Assembly: GCA_025057115.1 (NCBI GenBank) | Contig: JANWWZ010000012.1 | Coordinates: forward strand, 1-64,000 | Direction: 5' to 3' | From: Bernardetiaceae bacterium | Lineage (GTDB): Bacteria; Bacteroidota; Bacteroidia; Cytophagales; Thermoflexibacteraceae | Length of the DNA stretch: 64,000 nt | Shown here: piece by piece, positions 8,448-18,894 of the stretch | How the letters are laid out: each line of letters begins with the position of its first letter | How positions within the stretch are numbered: position 1 is the first letter of the stretch | Program-made: the position numbers and the translations under genes | The notes under the pieces: generated by a model | The model's input: the letters and a program-made list of their open reading frames with translations, nothing else | What the model was told of the DNA's origin: nothing | The model's database searches: none

Positions 8448-9728
8448 CTATCCCAGTTTGAACGCTTCCTGAATTTGCTTGACGTAGTCTAGTTTCTCCC
8501 AACCAAAAAATTGTGCAGTGTGCACTTGTCTGCGGCGTATTTCTTCTTTGGTTCCGTTCTGGTCCCTGACTTCGACGCGGAAGGTTTCAATTTCTTTTTC
8601 ATAAGGTTGCCGACCCATGTGTCCATAGGCAGCAGTAGGTGAGAAAATGGGATTTTTTAATCCGAAGCGTTCAATGATCGCCTTAGGGCGCAGGTCAAAC
8701 ATTTCAGTGATGATGGCGGCAATTTTGTCATCAGGCATCGGTACTTTGGAAGTGCCGTAAGTGTTTACACTAACAGAAACAGGTCGGGCTATTCCAATGG
8801 CATAGGCAATTTGTACGAGCACTTCATCTGCCACGCCAGCGGCTACTAAGTTTTTAGCAATATGCCGTGCGGCATAGGCTGCGCTTCTATCCACCTTGGA
8901 GGCATCTTTGCCTGAGAAAGCCCCTCCGCCATGGGCTCCTTTGCCACCATAGGTATCTACAATAATTTTTCTGCCAGTGAGCCCTGCGTCTCCATGCGGT
9001 CCACCGATGACAAACTTACCAGTAGGGTTGATGTGAAAGATAGTGTTTTTGTCTATGAGCTCTTGAGGAATGACGCGGGGAATGAGAATGTTAATCACAT
9101 CATGGCGTATTTTTTCTAGCATAGCTGCTTCACTGGCAAACTCATCGTGCTGGGTAGAAACTACGATAGTATGGACGCGCTTAGGTACGCCTTTGCCATC
9201 GTATTCTATAGTTACTTGTGCTTTGGCATCGGGTCGTAAATAAGGCATCAAGTCGCGTTCGTTTTTGCGGATGTGGGCTAGTTCCTTCATCAGTTGATGG
9301 GCAAAGGCAAGAGCCATAGGCATGTATTGAGGAGTTTCCTTTGTAGCATAGCCGAACATCATGCCTTGATCGCCTGCGCCTTGTTCCTTATTGTGGGTAG
9401 GGTCTTCATCTACGCCGCGAGCAATATCAGGAGATTGACTATGAAGAGATACAATAATCCCACACGATTCAGCATCAAAGCGATATTGGTCACTTGTATA
9501 GCCGATGCGGCGGATGGTATCGCGCACTACGTCGGGAATTTCTACATAGGCTTTTGTCGTTACTTCGCCTGCCACCACAACAAGCCCAGTAGTAACAAGG
9601 GTTTCACATGCCACGCGTGAATCGGGGTCCTGCGAGAGCATGGCATCTAGCACTGCGTCTGAAATTTGGTCAGCGATTTTGTCGGGGTGTCCTTCCGAAA
9701 CTGATTCTGAGGTAAACAAGTAAGCCAT
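8448..9728 (-). CDS. metK: S-adenosylmethionine synthase
   Basis: The 426-residue enzyme makes S-adenosylmethionine from methionine and ATP in the cytoplasm. Family landmarks are in order: SEGHPDK (residues 11-17, ATP-binding His14), [12 protein letters not shown] near 118, [13 protein letters not shown] near 242, and the P-loop-like [16 protein letters not shown]. The length is slightly above the usual 385-400, mostly from small insertions near 145-180. It is the last gene of an apparent operon with ettA and a lipoprotein gene, 13 bases after the latter. No SAM riboswitch is expected or seen between them. Confidence 0.97.
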   Translation of the reverse strand: MAYLFTSESVSEGHPDKIADQISDAVLDAMLSQDPDSRVACETLVTTGLVVVAGEVTTKAYVEIPDVVRDTIRRIGYTSDQYRFDAESCGIIVSLHSQSPDIARGVDEDPTHNKEQGAGDQGMMFGYATKETPQYMPMALAFAHQLMKELAHIRKNERDLMPYLRPDAKAQVTIEYDGKGVPKRVHTIVVSTQHDEFASEAAMLEKIRHDVINILIPRVIPQELIDKNTIFHINPTGKFVIGGPHGDAGLTGRKIIVDTYGGKGAHGGGAFSGKDASKVDRSAAYAARHIAKNLVAAGVADEVLVQIAYAIGIARPVSVSVNTYGTSKVPMPDDKIAAIITEMFDLRPKAIIERFGLKNPIFSPTAAYGHMGRQPYEKEIETFRVEVRDQNGTKEEIRRRQVHTAQFFGWEKLDYVKQIQEAFKLG

Positions 9729-9741
9729 CGCTAGTTCAATT

Positions 9742-10434
9742 TTAAAACTTAAACTTAATAGTACTGCTCGGCGAGGTGTTGCCTTTTAAAAGATCTAAAA
9801 GCCCAACGCGATAGGAAAATATCTTGCCTGATTCCTTTATTTCTGCTTGCTGGTTGGTGAAAGAACGGATTTTGCCAGTTTTTGGGCGAACAATGTAGGC
9901 ATAGGAAGCTCCTTGCAGAATGGCTTGTATTTGTTGAGCGCCTTCAGGGGTGCTGCCAAATACGTTCAGTTCTGCTAGAGAATTTGCTAATGGGCGATTA
10001 TTGCGCGTCAGTTCTTTCTTCTTAAAAATAAAGGTGGGCATTTCTTCAACCTCTCCTTCTTGCTGGGTAGATTGGTTAAGAGCCGCGTTGAGCGCTTCCA
10101 CATTGTCAAAGTCAAAAGCCATTCCAAAAATGTACTCTTGGCGGTTGTCGATAGCTCTTGGATGGGTGATTCCCTTTATCTGGCTCAACTTTGCTATTCC
10201 TTTGGCAAAAGAGGAGTCTATTTGTTGGAAAGGAGTTCGGTCTTTAGCAATAGGCATTGACATGGCTAAATCTATCATACTTTTGCTAGCGCTCATGTCA
10301 ATGATAAGCGCATAGCTGCCTGAGCCGTCTTTTGCAATAGTAATCTCTTCGCGGATTTCAAAGCAACTTGTTAGTGCACAAGTGATAACTACTATTGCCC
10401 AGTAAGTTATCCAACCATCCTTGCGTATTTTCAT
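9742..10434 (-). CDS. lipoprotein, unknown function
   Basis: The 230-residue protein has a membrane-spanning signal peptide with lipobox LTSC (Cys about residue 24), so it is lipid-anchored. The mature part is beta-rich and begins [22 protein letters not shown], a pattern seen in Bacteroidota lipoproteins of unknown function; no domain is recognised with confidence. It sits between ettA and metK: its ATG overlaps the ettA stop by one base (TAATG), and metK follows by 13 bases, so translation coupling is likely. The context (a translation factor and a metabolic enzyme) gives no clear clue to its job. Confidence 0.75.
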   Translation of the reverse strand: MKIRKDGWITYWAIVVITCALTSCFEIREEITIAKDGSGSYALIIDMSASKSMIDLAMSMPIAKDRTPFQQIDSSFAKGIAKLSQIKGITHPRAIDNRQEYIFGMAFDFDNVEALNAALNQSTQQEGEVEEMPTFIFKKKELTRNNRPLANSLAELNVFGSTPEGAQQIQAILQGASYAYIVRPKTGKIRSFTNQQAEIKESGKIFSYRVGLLDLLKGNTSPSSTIKFKF

Positions 10435-12098
10435 TACTTGACTAACTTTTTATAGCGAATGCGCTTGGGAGGAGTATAACCTTCTTGCTTACGGCGAAAC
10501 TCTTCGTATTGGGAAAAGTTGCCTTCGAAAAACCTAACCCGCGAATCTCCTTCAAAGGCTAGGATGTGAGTAGCTACGCGGTCCAAAAACCAACGGTCGT
10601 GGGAGATAATGACGGCGCAACCAGCAAAGTTTTCTAAGGCGTCCTCTAAAGCGCGCAAAGTGTTTACATCCAGATCGTTAGTAGGCTCATCCAACAGCAG
10701 TAGATTGGCACCTTGCTTGAGAATCATTGCTAGGTGTACGCGGTTGCGCTCTCCTCCAGAGAGTTGCCCTACTTTTTTCTGCTGGTCAGCCCCGCTGAAG
10801 TTAAACCAACTCACGTAAGCCCTTGAATTGACTTCTCTATTGCCCAGTAGGATGGTTTCGTTGCCTCCTGAAATGGTTTCCCATACTGTTTTGTTGGGAT
10901 CTAACTTGTCGTGAGTTTGGTCTACATAAGCCCAGCGCACGGTTTCACCTATTTCAAACCTGCCCGAGTCGGGTTTTTCGATGCCTGTGATGAGTTTGAA
11001 TAGGGTGGTTTTTCCCGCTCCGTTGGGTCCAATTACTCCTACAATGCCATTAGGCGGCAAGGAAAAAGTAAGGTTCTCGAAGAGAAGTTTATCGCCATAA
11101 GATTTAGAAACATTGTGGGCTTCAACGACTTTGTTGCCCAGTCGTGGACCGGGAGGAATGTATATTTCGAGTTTTTCTTCCTTTTGTTTGGTTTCTTCAT
11201 TGAGCATGCTTTCGTAAGCGTTCAAACGAGCTTTTTGCTTGGCGTGGCGAGCTTTGGGAGTCATGCGTATCCATTCTAACTCGCGCTGAAGGGTACGCTG
11301 TCGCTTGCTTTCCTGCTTTTCTTCTTGTGCCAGGCGCAAGCGTTTTTGTTCTAGCCAAGAGGAGTAATTTCCCTTCCAAGGGATGCCTTCGCCGCGGTCC
11401 AGTTCTAAAATCCAGCCTGCAACGTTGTCTAAAAAGTATCGGTCATGGGTAACGGCAATTACGGTGCCTTTGTACTGCTGCAAATGTTGCTCTAGCCACT
11501 GAACAGATTCTGCATCTAGGTGGTTAGTAGGCTCATCGAGCAGGAGTACATCGGGCTGCTGGAGCAGGAGTCTGCAAAGGGCTACGCGTCTTTTCTCTCC
11601 TCCTGAAAGATGAGCGATAAGGGCATCTTCTGGAGGGCATCGCAAAGCATCCATTGCTCGCTCTAGGGTGTTGTCTAAGTTCCAGCCGTCGCAAGCTTCT
11701 AATTTTTCTTGGATGGCAGCTTGGCGCGCTAGTAATTTATCAAAATCGGCATCAGGGTCGGCAAATTTTTCGCCAATAGCTTCAAATTCGCGTAATAAAT
11801 TGACTATTTCCTGCACTCCTTCTTCTACTACTTGGCGAACAGTCTTATTGGGGTCTAGTTGGGGCTCTTGTTCTAGCAAACCCACCGTGTACCCAGGAGA
11901 AAATACCACCTCACCCGTATAGTTTTTATCCACTCCTGCAATAATGCGCAACAGGGTAGATTTACCAGAACCATTTAAGCCTAACACGCCAATTTTAGCG
12001 CCATAAAAAAAGGAAAGATAAATATTTTTTAGCACTTGTTTGCCAGGCGGATATACTTTACTCACCCCTGCCATCGAAAAAATTACTGTTTCGCTCAT
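10434..12098 (-). CDS. ettA: energy-dependent translational throttle protein EttA (ABC-F ATPase)
   Basis: The product (554 residues from the chosen start) has two ABC ATPase domains and no membrane segments. The first has Walker A GLNGSGKST, signature LSGGEKRRVAL and DEPTNHLD; the second has GPNGAGKTT, LSGGERNRVHL and DEPTNDLD. The arm/linker between them is basic and helical. EttA binds the ribosomal E site and gates the first peptide bond according to the ATP/ADP ratio. I chose the ATG at 12098 (MSETVIFSMAGVSKVY), the normal family N-terminus; an upstream ATG at 12137 would add 13 residues of unlikely sequence. It heads the operon with the lipoprotein and metK. Confidence 0.93.
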   Translation of the reverse strand: MSETVIFSMAGVSKVYPPGKQVLKNIYLSFFYGAKIGVLGLNGSGKSTLLRIIAGVDKNYTGEVVFSPGYTVGLLEQEPQLDPNKTVRQVVEEGVQEIVNLLREFEAIGEKFADPDADFDKLLARQAAIQEKLEACDGWNLDNTLERAMDALRCPPEDALIAHLSGGEKRRVALCRLLLQQPDVLLLDEPTNHLDAESVQWLEQHLQQYKGTVIAVTHDRYFLDNVAGWILELDRGEGIPWKGNYSSWLEQKRLRLAQEEKQESKRQRTLQRELEWIRMTPKARHAKQKARLNAYESMLNEETKQKEEKLEIYIPPGPRLGNKVVEAHNVSKSYGDKLLFENLTFSLPPNGIVGVIGPNGAGKTTLFKLITGIEKPDSGRFEIGETVRWAYVDQTHDKLDPNKTVWETISGGNETILLGNREVNSRAYVSWFNFSGADQQKKVGQLSGGERNRVHLAMILKQGANLLLLDEPTNDLDVNTLRALEDALENFAGCAVIISHDRWFLDRVATHILAFEGDSRVRFFEGNFSQYEEFRRKQEGYTPPKRIRYKKLVK

Positions 12099-12173
12099 AG
12101 CGCGCCTTTGTTTTGGAAAAACGCTGCAAATATGCAAAATAAAATCTGTAATATTGCCTTATAAGCCATTACT

Positions 12174-14012
12174 ATGCGTTGTAGTGAATCTGCCCTCGAG
12201 GTGCTTTTCCATAACCATAAACAAGGCAACGTACTGCTAGACAACCAAATGAATGTACTTGCTTACAACCAGCTCGCGCAGCAATTTATTCAACAACTCT
12301 CTGGGTTGGACATCAAAGAAGGATCTTCTTTCTTGCTTTACATTGCCAGTGAGGTAGAAAGAGAAAACCTCATTGTCAATTTCCGCCAAGCCTTACAAGG
12401 CAATGAAGTGGAAAAAGACTACGACCTAACTAACTTACAGGGCTCTACTGAGCGGATTAGGGCATTTCATATTCCCGTTCCTGACTCAGAAGGCAAAATA
12501 GAGCAAGTGTGTTTTTCTTTTGTTGTTCTTAATCAGTGGCTGCAGGCGGAAAATCAGCTAAAAAACTTGCAAAACGAATTAGCCAGCAAGGAAAAGTTTT
12601 ACCAGACATTGCTAGAAAATCAACCTTATGCAAATTTAGTTCTTAGCTCAGAAGGTAAAGTGCTCTACAGTAATCAGCAAGCAGTACATCTTCTTGGAAA
12701 ATTTGACATCAACGTGCAAAAAAATTCTACTGATGTATTTACCCATCTTAGGCAGTCTTCTTTGAAGGAACTGGTCCATGTTGCTGAGCAAGTCTTTGCA
12801 GAAAGCGATCCAGTCTTTGTGGAAAAGGAGGTTACTGATGTTTTTGAACGAAAATATTGGATAGCATGTCAAGCTAAACTTTTATCCATCAATAACAGCT
12901 ATGGCATTCACTTGCAAATAAGAGATATCACCCAGCAAAAAAAGACCGAAGAAATGATGCGCGCCCAGCAAGAACGTTTGCGCCGCTCAGAAAGCCAGCT
13001 TAAAGCCGTGTTTGATAGCTCTTCAGATATTAATATTTTCGTCGGGATGGACTTCCGCCTCATTTCGTTTAATCGAGGAGCGGTCGAAGTCTTTCTCAAC
13101 CAGCAGCAAAAAAAACTTTTAACAGGGCTAGATATTCGCACAATTATTTTTGAAAATTATAAAGAAAATTTTGAGCGAAGTTTTCAACAAGCCTTGCAAG
13201 GCAAGTCAGTTATAGAAGAAGTAGAAGTAGGTAGCAGCACTGGAGAGCGCCAATGGTATCGTTTTACCTACATGCTGGTAACTGACCATTTTCAAAACAA
13301 AATAGGCGTCATCATCAATGCCATTAACATCACTGTGCATAAGCGGAATGAGGAGAAAATTCTCCAGCAAAATGAGCAAATCAAAGAATTCGCATTTATG
13401 ACAGCACACCGCCTAAGGGCTCCTCTTGCTAGCGTATTGGGGCTTATCAAAGTGTTTGAGCTAGACAAGAGCATTACCCAAGAAGCGGTAAAAGAGCTTT
13501 TTACAAGGCTTCAAACTGCAGCTGAGGAACTTAATTACGTAGTAAGTGAAATGAACCGCACTTTAGCACCCTTGCGAACAGAAACTGCCCCACAATCCGA
13601 GAATCATTTTGAAATTATCAATTATTCGGCTCATCCAGTTTCCATTGTGTTAATAGATGATGACCCGATTGTAAATATGGTCAGCAAAACGTTGCTGCAG
13701 CGCCACTATCCAGGTATTATTATTCACACCTTTTTAAAGGCAGAAGAAGCGCTAGAGTTCCTCAAAAAAGCAAAGAAAAAACCTTCGCTCATTTTGCTTG
13801 ATATTATCATGCCTGGTATGAACGGTTGGCAATTTTTAGAACAGTTTGAGCAACTTCCTGAAAAACCTCCCGTGTTCATGCTTTCTTCCTCTCTTCGCCG
13901 CGCCGACCAAGAAGAAGCGCGCCGCTATCCTTCCGTTGTAGATTTTATCACCAAGCCTTTGGATGGACAAAAAATCGCCCTTATCATGAGACATTTAAAA
14001 TTGGAGAAATAG
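12174..14012 (+). CDS. multi-PAS protein with histidine-kinase dimerisation segment and receiver domain, no kinase ATPase domain
   Basis: The 612-residue cytoplasmic protein reads as two or three PAS domains (about 15-130, 140-265 and 280-395). A HisKA-like H-box helix pair follows near residue 404 (FMTAHRLRAPLASVLGL, His in the position of the phospho-accepting His), then a short linker. The C-terminus is a complete response-regulator receiver (about 490-612) with acidic pocket DDDP, phospho-acceptor Asp in LLDIIMPGMNG (about 542) and Lys in ITKPLDG. The HATPase_c domain (N, G1, G2 boxes) that normally follows the H-box is absent: only about 60 residues separate the helix pair from the receiver. 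It may be a phosphotransfer or scaffold protein fed by another kinase. It is a single gene, upstream of lpdA. Confidence 0.82.
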   Translation: MRCSESALEVLFHNHKQGNVLLDNQMNVLAYNQLAQQFIQQLSGLDIKEGSSFLLYIASEVERENLIVNFRQALQGNEVEKDYDLTNLQGSTERIRAFHIPVPDSEGKIEQVCFSFVVLNQWLQAENQLKNLQNELASKEKFYQTLLENQPYANLVLSSEGKVLYSNQQAVHLLGKFDINVQKNSTDVFTHLRQSSLKELVHVAEQVFAESDPVFVEKEVTDVFERKYWIACQAKLLSINNSYGIHLQIRDITQQKKTEEMMRAQQERLRRSESQLKAVFDSSSDINIFVGMDFRLISFNRGAVEVFLNQQQKKLLTGLDIRTIIFENYKENFERSFQQALQGKSVIEEVEVGSSTGERQWYRFTYMLVTDHFQNKIGVIINAINITVHKRNEEKILQQNEQIKEFAFMTAHRLRAPLASVLGLIKVFELDKSITQEAVKELFTRLQTAAEELNYVVSEMNRTLAPLRTETAPQSENHFEIINYSAHPVSIVLIDDDPIVNMVSKTLLQRHYPGIIIHTFLKAEEALEFLKKAKKKPSLILLDIIMPGMNGWQFLEQFEQLPEKPPVFMLSSSLRRADQEEARRYPSVVDFITKPLDGQKIALIMRHLKLEK

Positions 14013-14029
14013 CTTATGCTATAAATTTG
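14001..14029 (+). promoter_or_regulatory. probable promoter of lpdA
   Basis: TTG at 14001-14003 and TAAATTTG at 14022-14029, 18 bases apart, fit the Bacteroidota sigma factor consensus. The start would be near 14036, giving a leader of about 25 bases. The -33 box lies inside the end of the upstream gene. Confidence 0.5.
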
Positions 14030-14061
14030 CCACGTGTTGGATTGATTTAATTGCTTATCTC

Positions 14062-15468
14062 ATGAATCCCAAATACGACCTTGTAGTTATCGGCTCTGGA
14101 CCAGGAGGGTATGTGGCAGCTATTCGGGCTGCGCAGCTAGGCTTGAAAACTGCACTTGTTGAAAAATACAACACCTTAGGGGGTACTTGTCTGAATGTAG
14201 GTTGTATTCCTTCCAAAGCCTTGCTAGACTCTTCTGAGCATTTTTATAATGCATTGCATCACTTCAAAACTCACGGAATTGAAGTAACAGATTTGAAAGT
14301 CAACCTTGAACAAATGATGCAACGCAAACGCGAGGTGGTGAGCAAAACTTGCCAAGGCGTAGCATTTCTAATGAAAAAAAACAAAGTGGATGTTTATCAC
14401 GGCGTAGGTTCATTTGAAAGTCGCCATCAAATTAAAGTGACGCCCTCTAGCGGAGAGGTTATTTTGCTACACACAGATAAAGTCATTATCGCTACTGGTT
14501 CTAAACCCACCATTTTACCTGGAATTCCTTACGATAAAAAACGCTTCATCACCTCTACCGAAGCCCTTGAACTAAAGGAAATTCCTCAACACCTCATCAT
14601 CATTGGTGGCGGGGTCATCGGCACGGAAATCGGTTCCATCTATGGACGCATGGGGGCAAAAGTAACCGTGATCGAATACACTGACTCACTGATTCCTTCT
14701 ATGGATCGCACTTTAGGAAAAGAACTCCAAAAAGTACTGATCAAATTGGGCTTTACTTTTTACTTTAATCACCAAGTTACCGGCGGGCATCTGGATAATG
14801 ATCAAGTAGTAATCACTGCACAAGACGAAAAAGGTCAAACAGTTACCTTTCAAGGCGATTATTGCTTGCTTGCCACTGGGCGCCGACCCTATACAGAAGG
14901 CTTACAGCTACAAAAAGTTGGTGTTCAACTAGATAGCAAAGGCAGGGTAGAAGTAAACCAACACTTAGAAACCAATGTCAAGGGAATTTACGCTATTGGC
15001 GATGTCATTGGCGGGCAAATGCTGGCTCACAAGGCTGAAGAAGAAGGCATTTTTGTAGCAGAAACTATTGCAGGGCAAAAACCACATGTGAATTACTTGC
15101 TCATTCCGGGGGTGGTGTACACTTGGCCCGAAGTAGCTGGCGTGGGCTATACAGAGGAAGACCTAAAAAACAACGGCAGAAAGTACAAGGTGGGAATGTT
15201 TCCTTACAAGGCTTTAGGGCGCGCCCGCGCAAGCATGGATACAGATGGATTGGTAAAAGTACTAGCCGATGCCCAGACCGATGAGCTGCTAGGGGTTCAT
15301 ATTATTGGGGCTCGTGCAGCAGATATGATCATGGAAGCAGTAGTGGCGATGGAGTACCGCGCCTCGGCAGAGGATATTGCTCGCATGAGCCATGCCCATC
15401 CCACTTTTAGCGAAGCTATCAAAGAAGCTTGTTTAGCAGCTACTGAAAACCGCGCTATTCATGTGTAA
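14062..15468 (+). CDS. lpdA: dihydrolipoyl dehydrogenase (E3)
   Basis: The 468-residue flavoenzyme reoxidises dihydrolipoamide in 2-oxoacid dehydrogenase complexes and the glycine cleavage system. Visible features are the FAD-binding GSGPGGYVAAIRAAQLG at the N-terminus, the redox disulfide in GTCLNVGCIPSKALL, the NAD-binding IIGGGVIGTEIGSIYGRMGAKV segment, the second FAD contact YAIGDVIGG, and the catalytic His-Glu pair in HAHPTFSEAIKEA. Length is standard. It has its own promoter and is not next to the E2 gene of this window (49626-51266), so the complex genes are scattered. A small hairpin (15480-15503) follows the stop. Confidence 0.96.
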   Translation: MNPKYDLVVIGSGPGGYVAAIRAAQLGLKTALVEKYNTLGGTCLNVGCIPSKALLDSSEHFYNALHHFKTHGIEVTDLKVNLEQMMQRKREVVSKTCQGVAFLMKKNKVDVYHGVGSFESRHQIKVTPSSGEVILLHTDKVIIATGSKPTILPGIPYDKKRFITSTEALELKEIPQHLIIIGGGVIGTEIGSIYGRMGAKVTVIEYTDSLIPSMDRTLGKELQKVLIKLGFTFYFNHQVTGGHLDNDQVVITAQDEKGQTVTFQGDYCLLATGRRPYTEGLQLQKVGVQLDSKGRVEVNQHLETNVKGIYAIGDVIGGQMLAHKAEEEGIFVAETIAGQKPHVNYLLIPGVVYTWPEVAGVGYTEEDLKNNGRKYKVGMFPYKALGRARASMDTDGLVKVLADAQTDELLGVHIIGARAADMIMEAVVAMEYRASAEDIARMSHAHPTFSEAIKEACLAATENRAIHV

Positions 15469-15479
15469 ACTCATGCCTG

Positions 15480-15518
15480 CTGCTAGCTTTTCAAACCTAG
15501 CAGGCTGGTGTAACTTTG
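15480..15518 (+). promoter_or_regulatory. hairpin and mfd promoter
   Basis: A 7-bp hairpin (CTGCTAG/CTAGCAG, 15480-15503) follows lpdA, and TAACTTTG (15511-15518) lies immediately before the mfd ATG at 15523. With the usual 7-base spacing the mfd transcript would start at or next to its ATG, that is leaderless. No good TTG -33 box is seen. Confidence 0.4.
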
Positions 15519-15522
15519 TATT

Positions 15523-18500
15523 ATGACGGCAAAAGACTTGCTGGAGCTATATGCTAATGATGCGTTTATTCAACACATTGCCCATCGCATCAATAGCAGC
15601 CCTAACGCAGTTTTTCATTTGCGCGGATTAACAGGCAGCCTCGATGCTATAATAGCAGCAACCCTTTACCAAATCAATCCACAACCCCAACTTTTTCTGC
15701 TTCACGATAAGGACGAAGCCCACTACTTCCACAACGACCTACAAAACCTACTGCAAGAAACAGGGAAAGAAGTGCTCTTTTTTCCTACTTCCTACAAACG
15801 TCCTTACCAATTTCAAGAAGTAGATAATGCCAACGTACTGCAGCGGGCTGAAGTGCTCAACCGAATCAACCAGACCAGAAGCCATCCTCAAGGCGAAATT
15901 ATTGTCAGCTATCCAGAAGCGATGGTGGAAAAAGTAATCAATCGGCGTTCATTGGTAGAGCATACTATACACATAAAGGTAGGCGATACCATTGAACTAG
16001 ATCAGTTTATAAGCCGACTTCAGCAATATGATTTTGAACATGCGGACTTTGTCTATGAACCAGGTCAGTACGTCATTCGCGGTGGCATTATAGATGTTTT
16101 TAGCTATGCCAGCGACTTGCCCTGCCGCATAGAGCTTTTGGGCAATCAGGTAGAAAGCATCCGTACTTTCGACCCCCTTTCCCAGCTTTCTCTTTCCCAG
16201 GTGCAATCCATTGCCCTTGTTCCTAATGTTCAAACTCGGTTGCTTGGCGAAACCCGCGAATCCTTTTTGCGATTCATACCCAAAAACACTCGCCTTTGGA
16301 TAAAAGATTGGGCTTTGACTTTAGAAACATTGCAAAAATACTTCGATAGGGCAGTCCAAGAGTTTGAGAGTATTCTCTCTGGCGGCAATGTACAAATAGT
16401 TTACCAACCTGCTGATTTGTTCGAAACACCAGAAAGTTTTGCAGAATGCTTGCAAAATTTTACTGTATTGGAGTTTGGCAAGCGCTTTGGCTTAAAAGGG
16501 GAGAGCATTGATTTTCAGAGCAAGCCGCAGCCTTCCTTCCATAAGGATTTTAACCTCATAGCCAAGCACTTGGATGAAAATCAATTGCAAGGCATTACCA
16601 ATATACTGGTAGCCGAGCAGGTAAGCCAACTACAGCGCTTGCAAAACATTTTTGAGGAAATAGACCCTCATTTGCGTTTTCAGACCTTGTCCATTGCCCT
16701 TCGAGAAGGTTTTTGCGATCAAATGCTCAAGATAGCCTGCTATACCGATCATCAAATGTTGGGGCGTTTCCATCGCTATAAGGCGAAGGAGCGCTACTCC
16801 AAGTCTCAAGCCATGACCTTGCGGGAGCTGAAATCCTTGCAAATCGGCGATTACGTAACTCACGTGGACTATGGCGTTGGGCGGTTTGCTGGGCTGGAAA
16901 AAGTAGAAATCAACGGCAGAATGCAAGAAGCTATTAGATTGATATACCGCGATGACGATATTCTTTACATTTCTATTCACGCTTTACACAAAATTGCAAA
17001 ATATTCTGGCAAAGAAGGAACAATTCCTACTTTGAGCAAACTAGGCTCGCCCGAGTGGGAAAACAAAAAGCGCAGCGTAAAGAAAAAAGTGCGCGATATT
17101 GCCAAAGAACTCATTCAATTGTATGCAAAGCGAAAGGCTTCCAAGGGCTACGCTTTTTCTAAGGATAGCTATCTGCAAATAGAGCTGGAAAGTTCTTTCC
17201 TTTATGAAGACACACCCGATCAAGCGAAAGCCACTGCCGACGTTAAAGCTGACATGGAACAGCCCTATCCCATGGATAGACTCATCTGCGGCGATGTAGG
17301 ATTTGGAAAAACGGAAGTAGCAATTCGGGCAGCTTTCAAAGCCACCGTCGATGGCAAACAAGTAGCCGTTCTGGTGCCTACTACCGTTCTTGCCATGCAA
17401 CATTACAAAACTTTTGCTGAACGGCTGAAGAATTTTCCTGTTCGCGTAGAGTATGTGAGTCGTTTTAAATCTCCTAAAGAAATCAAAGCTATCTTAAAAG
17501 ACCTTGCCGAAGGTAAAATCAACATCCTCATAGGGACGCACCGCATCGTAAGCGATGATGTCAGGTTTAAAGACTTGGGACTGCTCATTATAGATGAAGA
17601 GCAAAAGTTTGGCGTGAAGACCAAAGAACGCCTCAAGGAAATGAAAGTAAATGTGGATGTGCTTACGCTTTCAGCTACCCCTATTCCTCGTACATTGCAA
17701 TTCTCTTTGATGGGAGCGCGCGATCTCTCCATCATTGCTACCCCTCCGCCTAACAGGCAGCCCGTAACTACCGAAGTACACGTCTTTAAAGAAGAAATTA
17801 TTCGGGATGCTATTCGCTACGAGTTGCGGCGCGGCGGACAAGTGTTTTTTGTCCATAACCGAATTGGCGATATTGAAAGCATTGCCAACATTATTCTTCG
17901 GTTAGTGCCTGATGCGCGCATTGGCATTGCACACGGACAAATGGAAGGCAAAAAGCTCGAACTTGTAATGACCAAATTCATAGAAGGGGAGTACGATGTA
18001 TTGGTATCCACTAACATTATCGAAAATGGATTAGACATTCCCAACGCCAATACCATTATTATCAATCATGCTCACATGTACGGACTTTCCGATCTGCATC
18101 AAATGCGCGGCAGAGTGGGGCGTTCTAACCGCAAAGCCTTCTGTTATTTGCTCATTCCAACTCTTGCAGGGCTTACTGCAGAGGCGCGCAAGCGCTTGCA
18201 AACTATAGAAGAATTTAGTGAGCTGGGAGACGGTTTCAAAGTAGCCATGCGCGATCTAGACATTCGCGGGGCTGGTGACTTGCTCGGAGCAGAGCAAAGT
18301 GGATTCATTAACGACTTGGGTTTTGAAATGTACCACCAAATTTTAGACGAAGCTATCCAAGAATTAAAAGAAAACGAATTCCGAGAACTTTTTGAACGCC
18401 AGCTCTCCCTTAAGCAAGAAGACTTCGTCAAAGATTGTACTATCGAAACCGACTTTGAAATTATCATTCCCGATACATATGTATCTAACATTAGCGAGCG

Positions 18501-18894
18501 ACTTCGGCTTTACACCGAAACGGATAACATCAAAACCGAAGAAGAACTCAATCGATTTCGAAATGCACTCATTGATCGTTTTGGTCCTTTGCCTACTTCT
18601 GTACAAGACTTGTTAAAAACTGTACAACTGCGCTGGCTAGCCCAAAAAATGGGCTTTGAAAAACTGGTTCTCAAAGGCGGCGTTATGAAGGGCTATCTTC
18701 TCAATAAAGAGGCTTATTTTCAAGGAGAAGTGTTTGGGCAAATCATTCAGTATGCCACTCGGCATCCCCAAGTATGTCGTTTAAAAGAAACCTCTAAAGG
18801 TCCAGTGCTGATTGTAGAAAATATTGACAACGTTTCAAAAGCCATGCAAGTAATGGAAGAGATGGCAGGCAAGGTACAGGAATTGACCAAGTAA
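15523..18894 (+). CDS. mfd: transcription-repair coupling factor
   Basis: The 1123-residue SF2 translocase removes RNA polymerase stalled at lesions and recruits UvrA. Domain order is as expected: a UvrB-like N-terminal region (about 20-330), the RNA polymerase interaction domain with RELKSLQIGDYVTHVDYGVGRF (about 440), and a RecG-like motor. The motor shows Walker A GDVGFGKTEVAIRAAF near 590, DEEQ near 690, LSATPIPRTLQFSL near 717 and GRVGRSNRKAFCYLL near 865. The C-terminal TRCF domain (about 975-1085) is present. Length is normal. It is monocistronic downstream of lpdA. Confidence 0.97.
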   Translation: MTAKDLLELYANDAFIQHIAHRINSSPNAVFHLRGLTGSLDAIIAATLYQINPQPQLFLLHDKDEAHYFHNDLQNLLQETGKEVLFFPTSYKRPYQFQEVDNANVLQRAEVLNRINQTRSHPQGEIIVSYPEAMVEKVINRRSLVEHTIHIKVGDTIELDQFISRLQQYDFEHADFVYEPGQYVIRGGIIDVFSYASDLPCRIELLGNQVESIRTFDPLSQLSLSQVQSIALVPNVQTRLLGETRESFLRFIPKNTRLWIKDWALTLETLQKYFDRAVQEFESILSGGNVQIVYQPADLFETPESFAECLQNFTVLEFGKRFGLKGESIDFQSKPQPSFHKDFNLIAKHLDENQLQGITNILVAEQVSQLQRLQNIFEEIDPHLRFQTLSIALREGFCDQMLKIACYTDHQMLGRFHRYKAKERYSKSQAMTLRELKSLQIGDYVTHVDYGVGRFAGLEKVEINGRMQEAIRLIYRDDDILYISIHALHKIAKYSGKEGTIPTLSKLGSPEWENKKRSVKKKVRDIAKELIQLYAKRKASKGYAFSKDSYLQIELESSFLYEDTPDQAKATADVKADMEQPYPMDRLICGDVGFGKTEVAIRAAFKATVDGKQVAVLVPTTVLAMQHYKTFAERLKNFPVRVEYVSRFKSPKEIKAILKDLAEGKINILIGTHRIVSDDVRFKDLGLLIIDEEQKFGVKTKERLKEMKVNVDVLTLSATPIPRTLQFSLMGARDLSIIATPPPNRQPVTTEVHVFKEEIIRDAIRYELRRGGQVFFVHNRIGDIESIANIILRLVPDARIGIAHGQMEGKKLELVMTKFIEGEYDVLVSTNIIENGLDIPNANTIIINHAHMYGLSDLHQMRGRVGRSNRKAFCYLLIPTLAGLTAEARKRLQTIEEFSELGDGFKVAMRDLDIRGAGDLLGAEQSGFINDLGFEMYHQILDEAIQELKENEFRELFERQLSLKQEDFVKDCTIETDFEIIIPDTYVSNISERLRLYTETDNIKTEEELNRFRNALIDRFGPLPTSVQDLLKTVQLRWLAQKMGFEKLVLKGGVMKGYLLNKEAYFQGEVFGQIIQYATRHPQVCRLKETSKGPVLIVENIDNVSKAMQVMEEMAGKVQELTK

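Noticed and set aside
9729-9741. SAM riboswitch before metK
   Set aside because: Only 13 bases separate metK from the upstream gene, which is too short for a riboswitch.
17041-18491. Minus-strand reading frames within mfd
   Set aside because: They are shadows of the strongly conserved mfd coding sequence.
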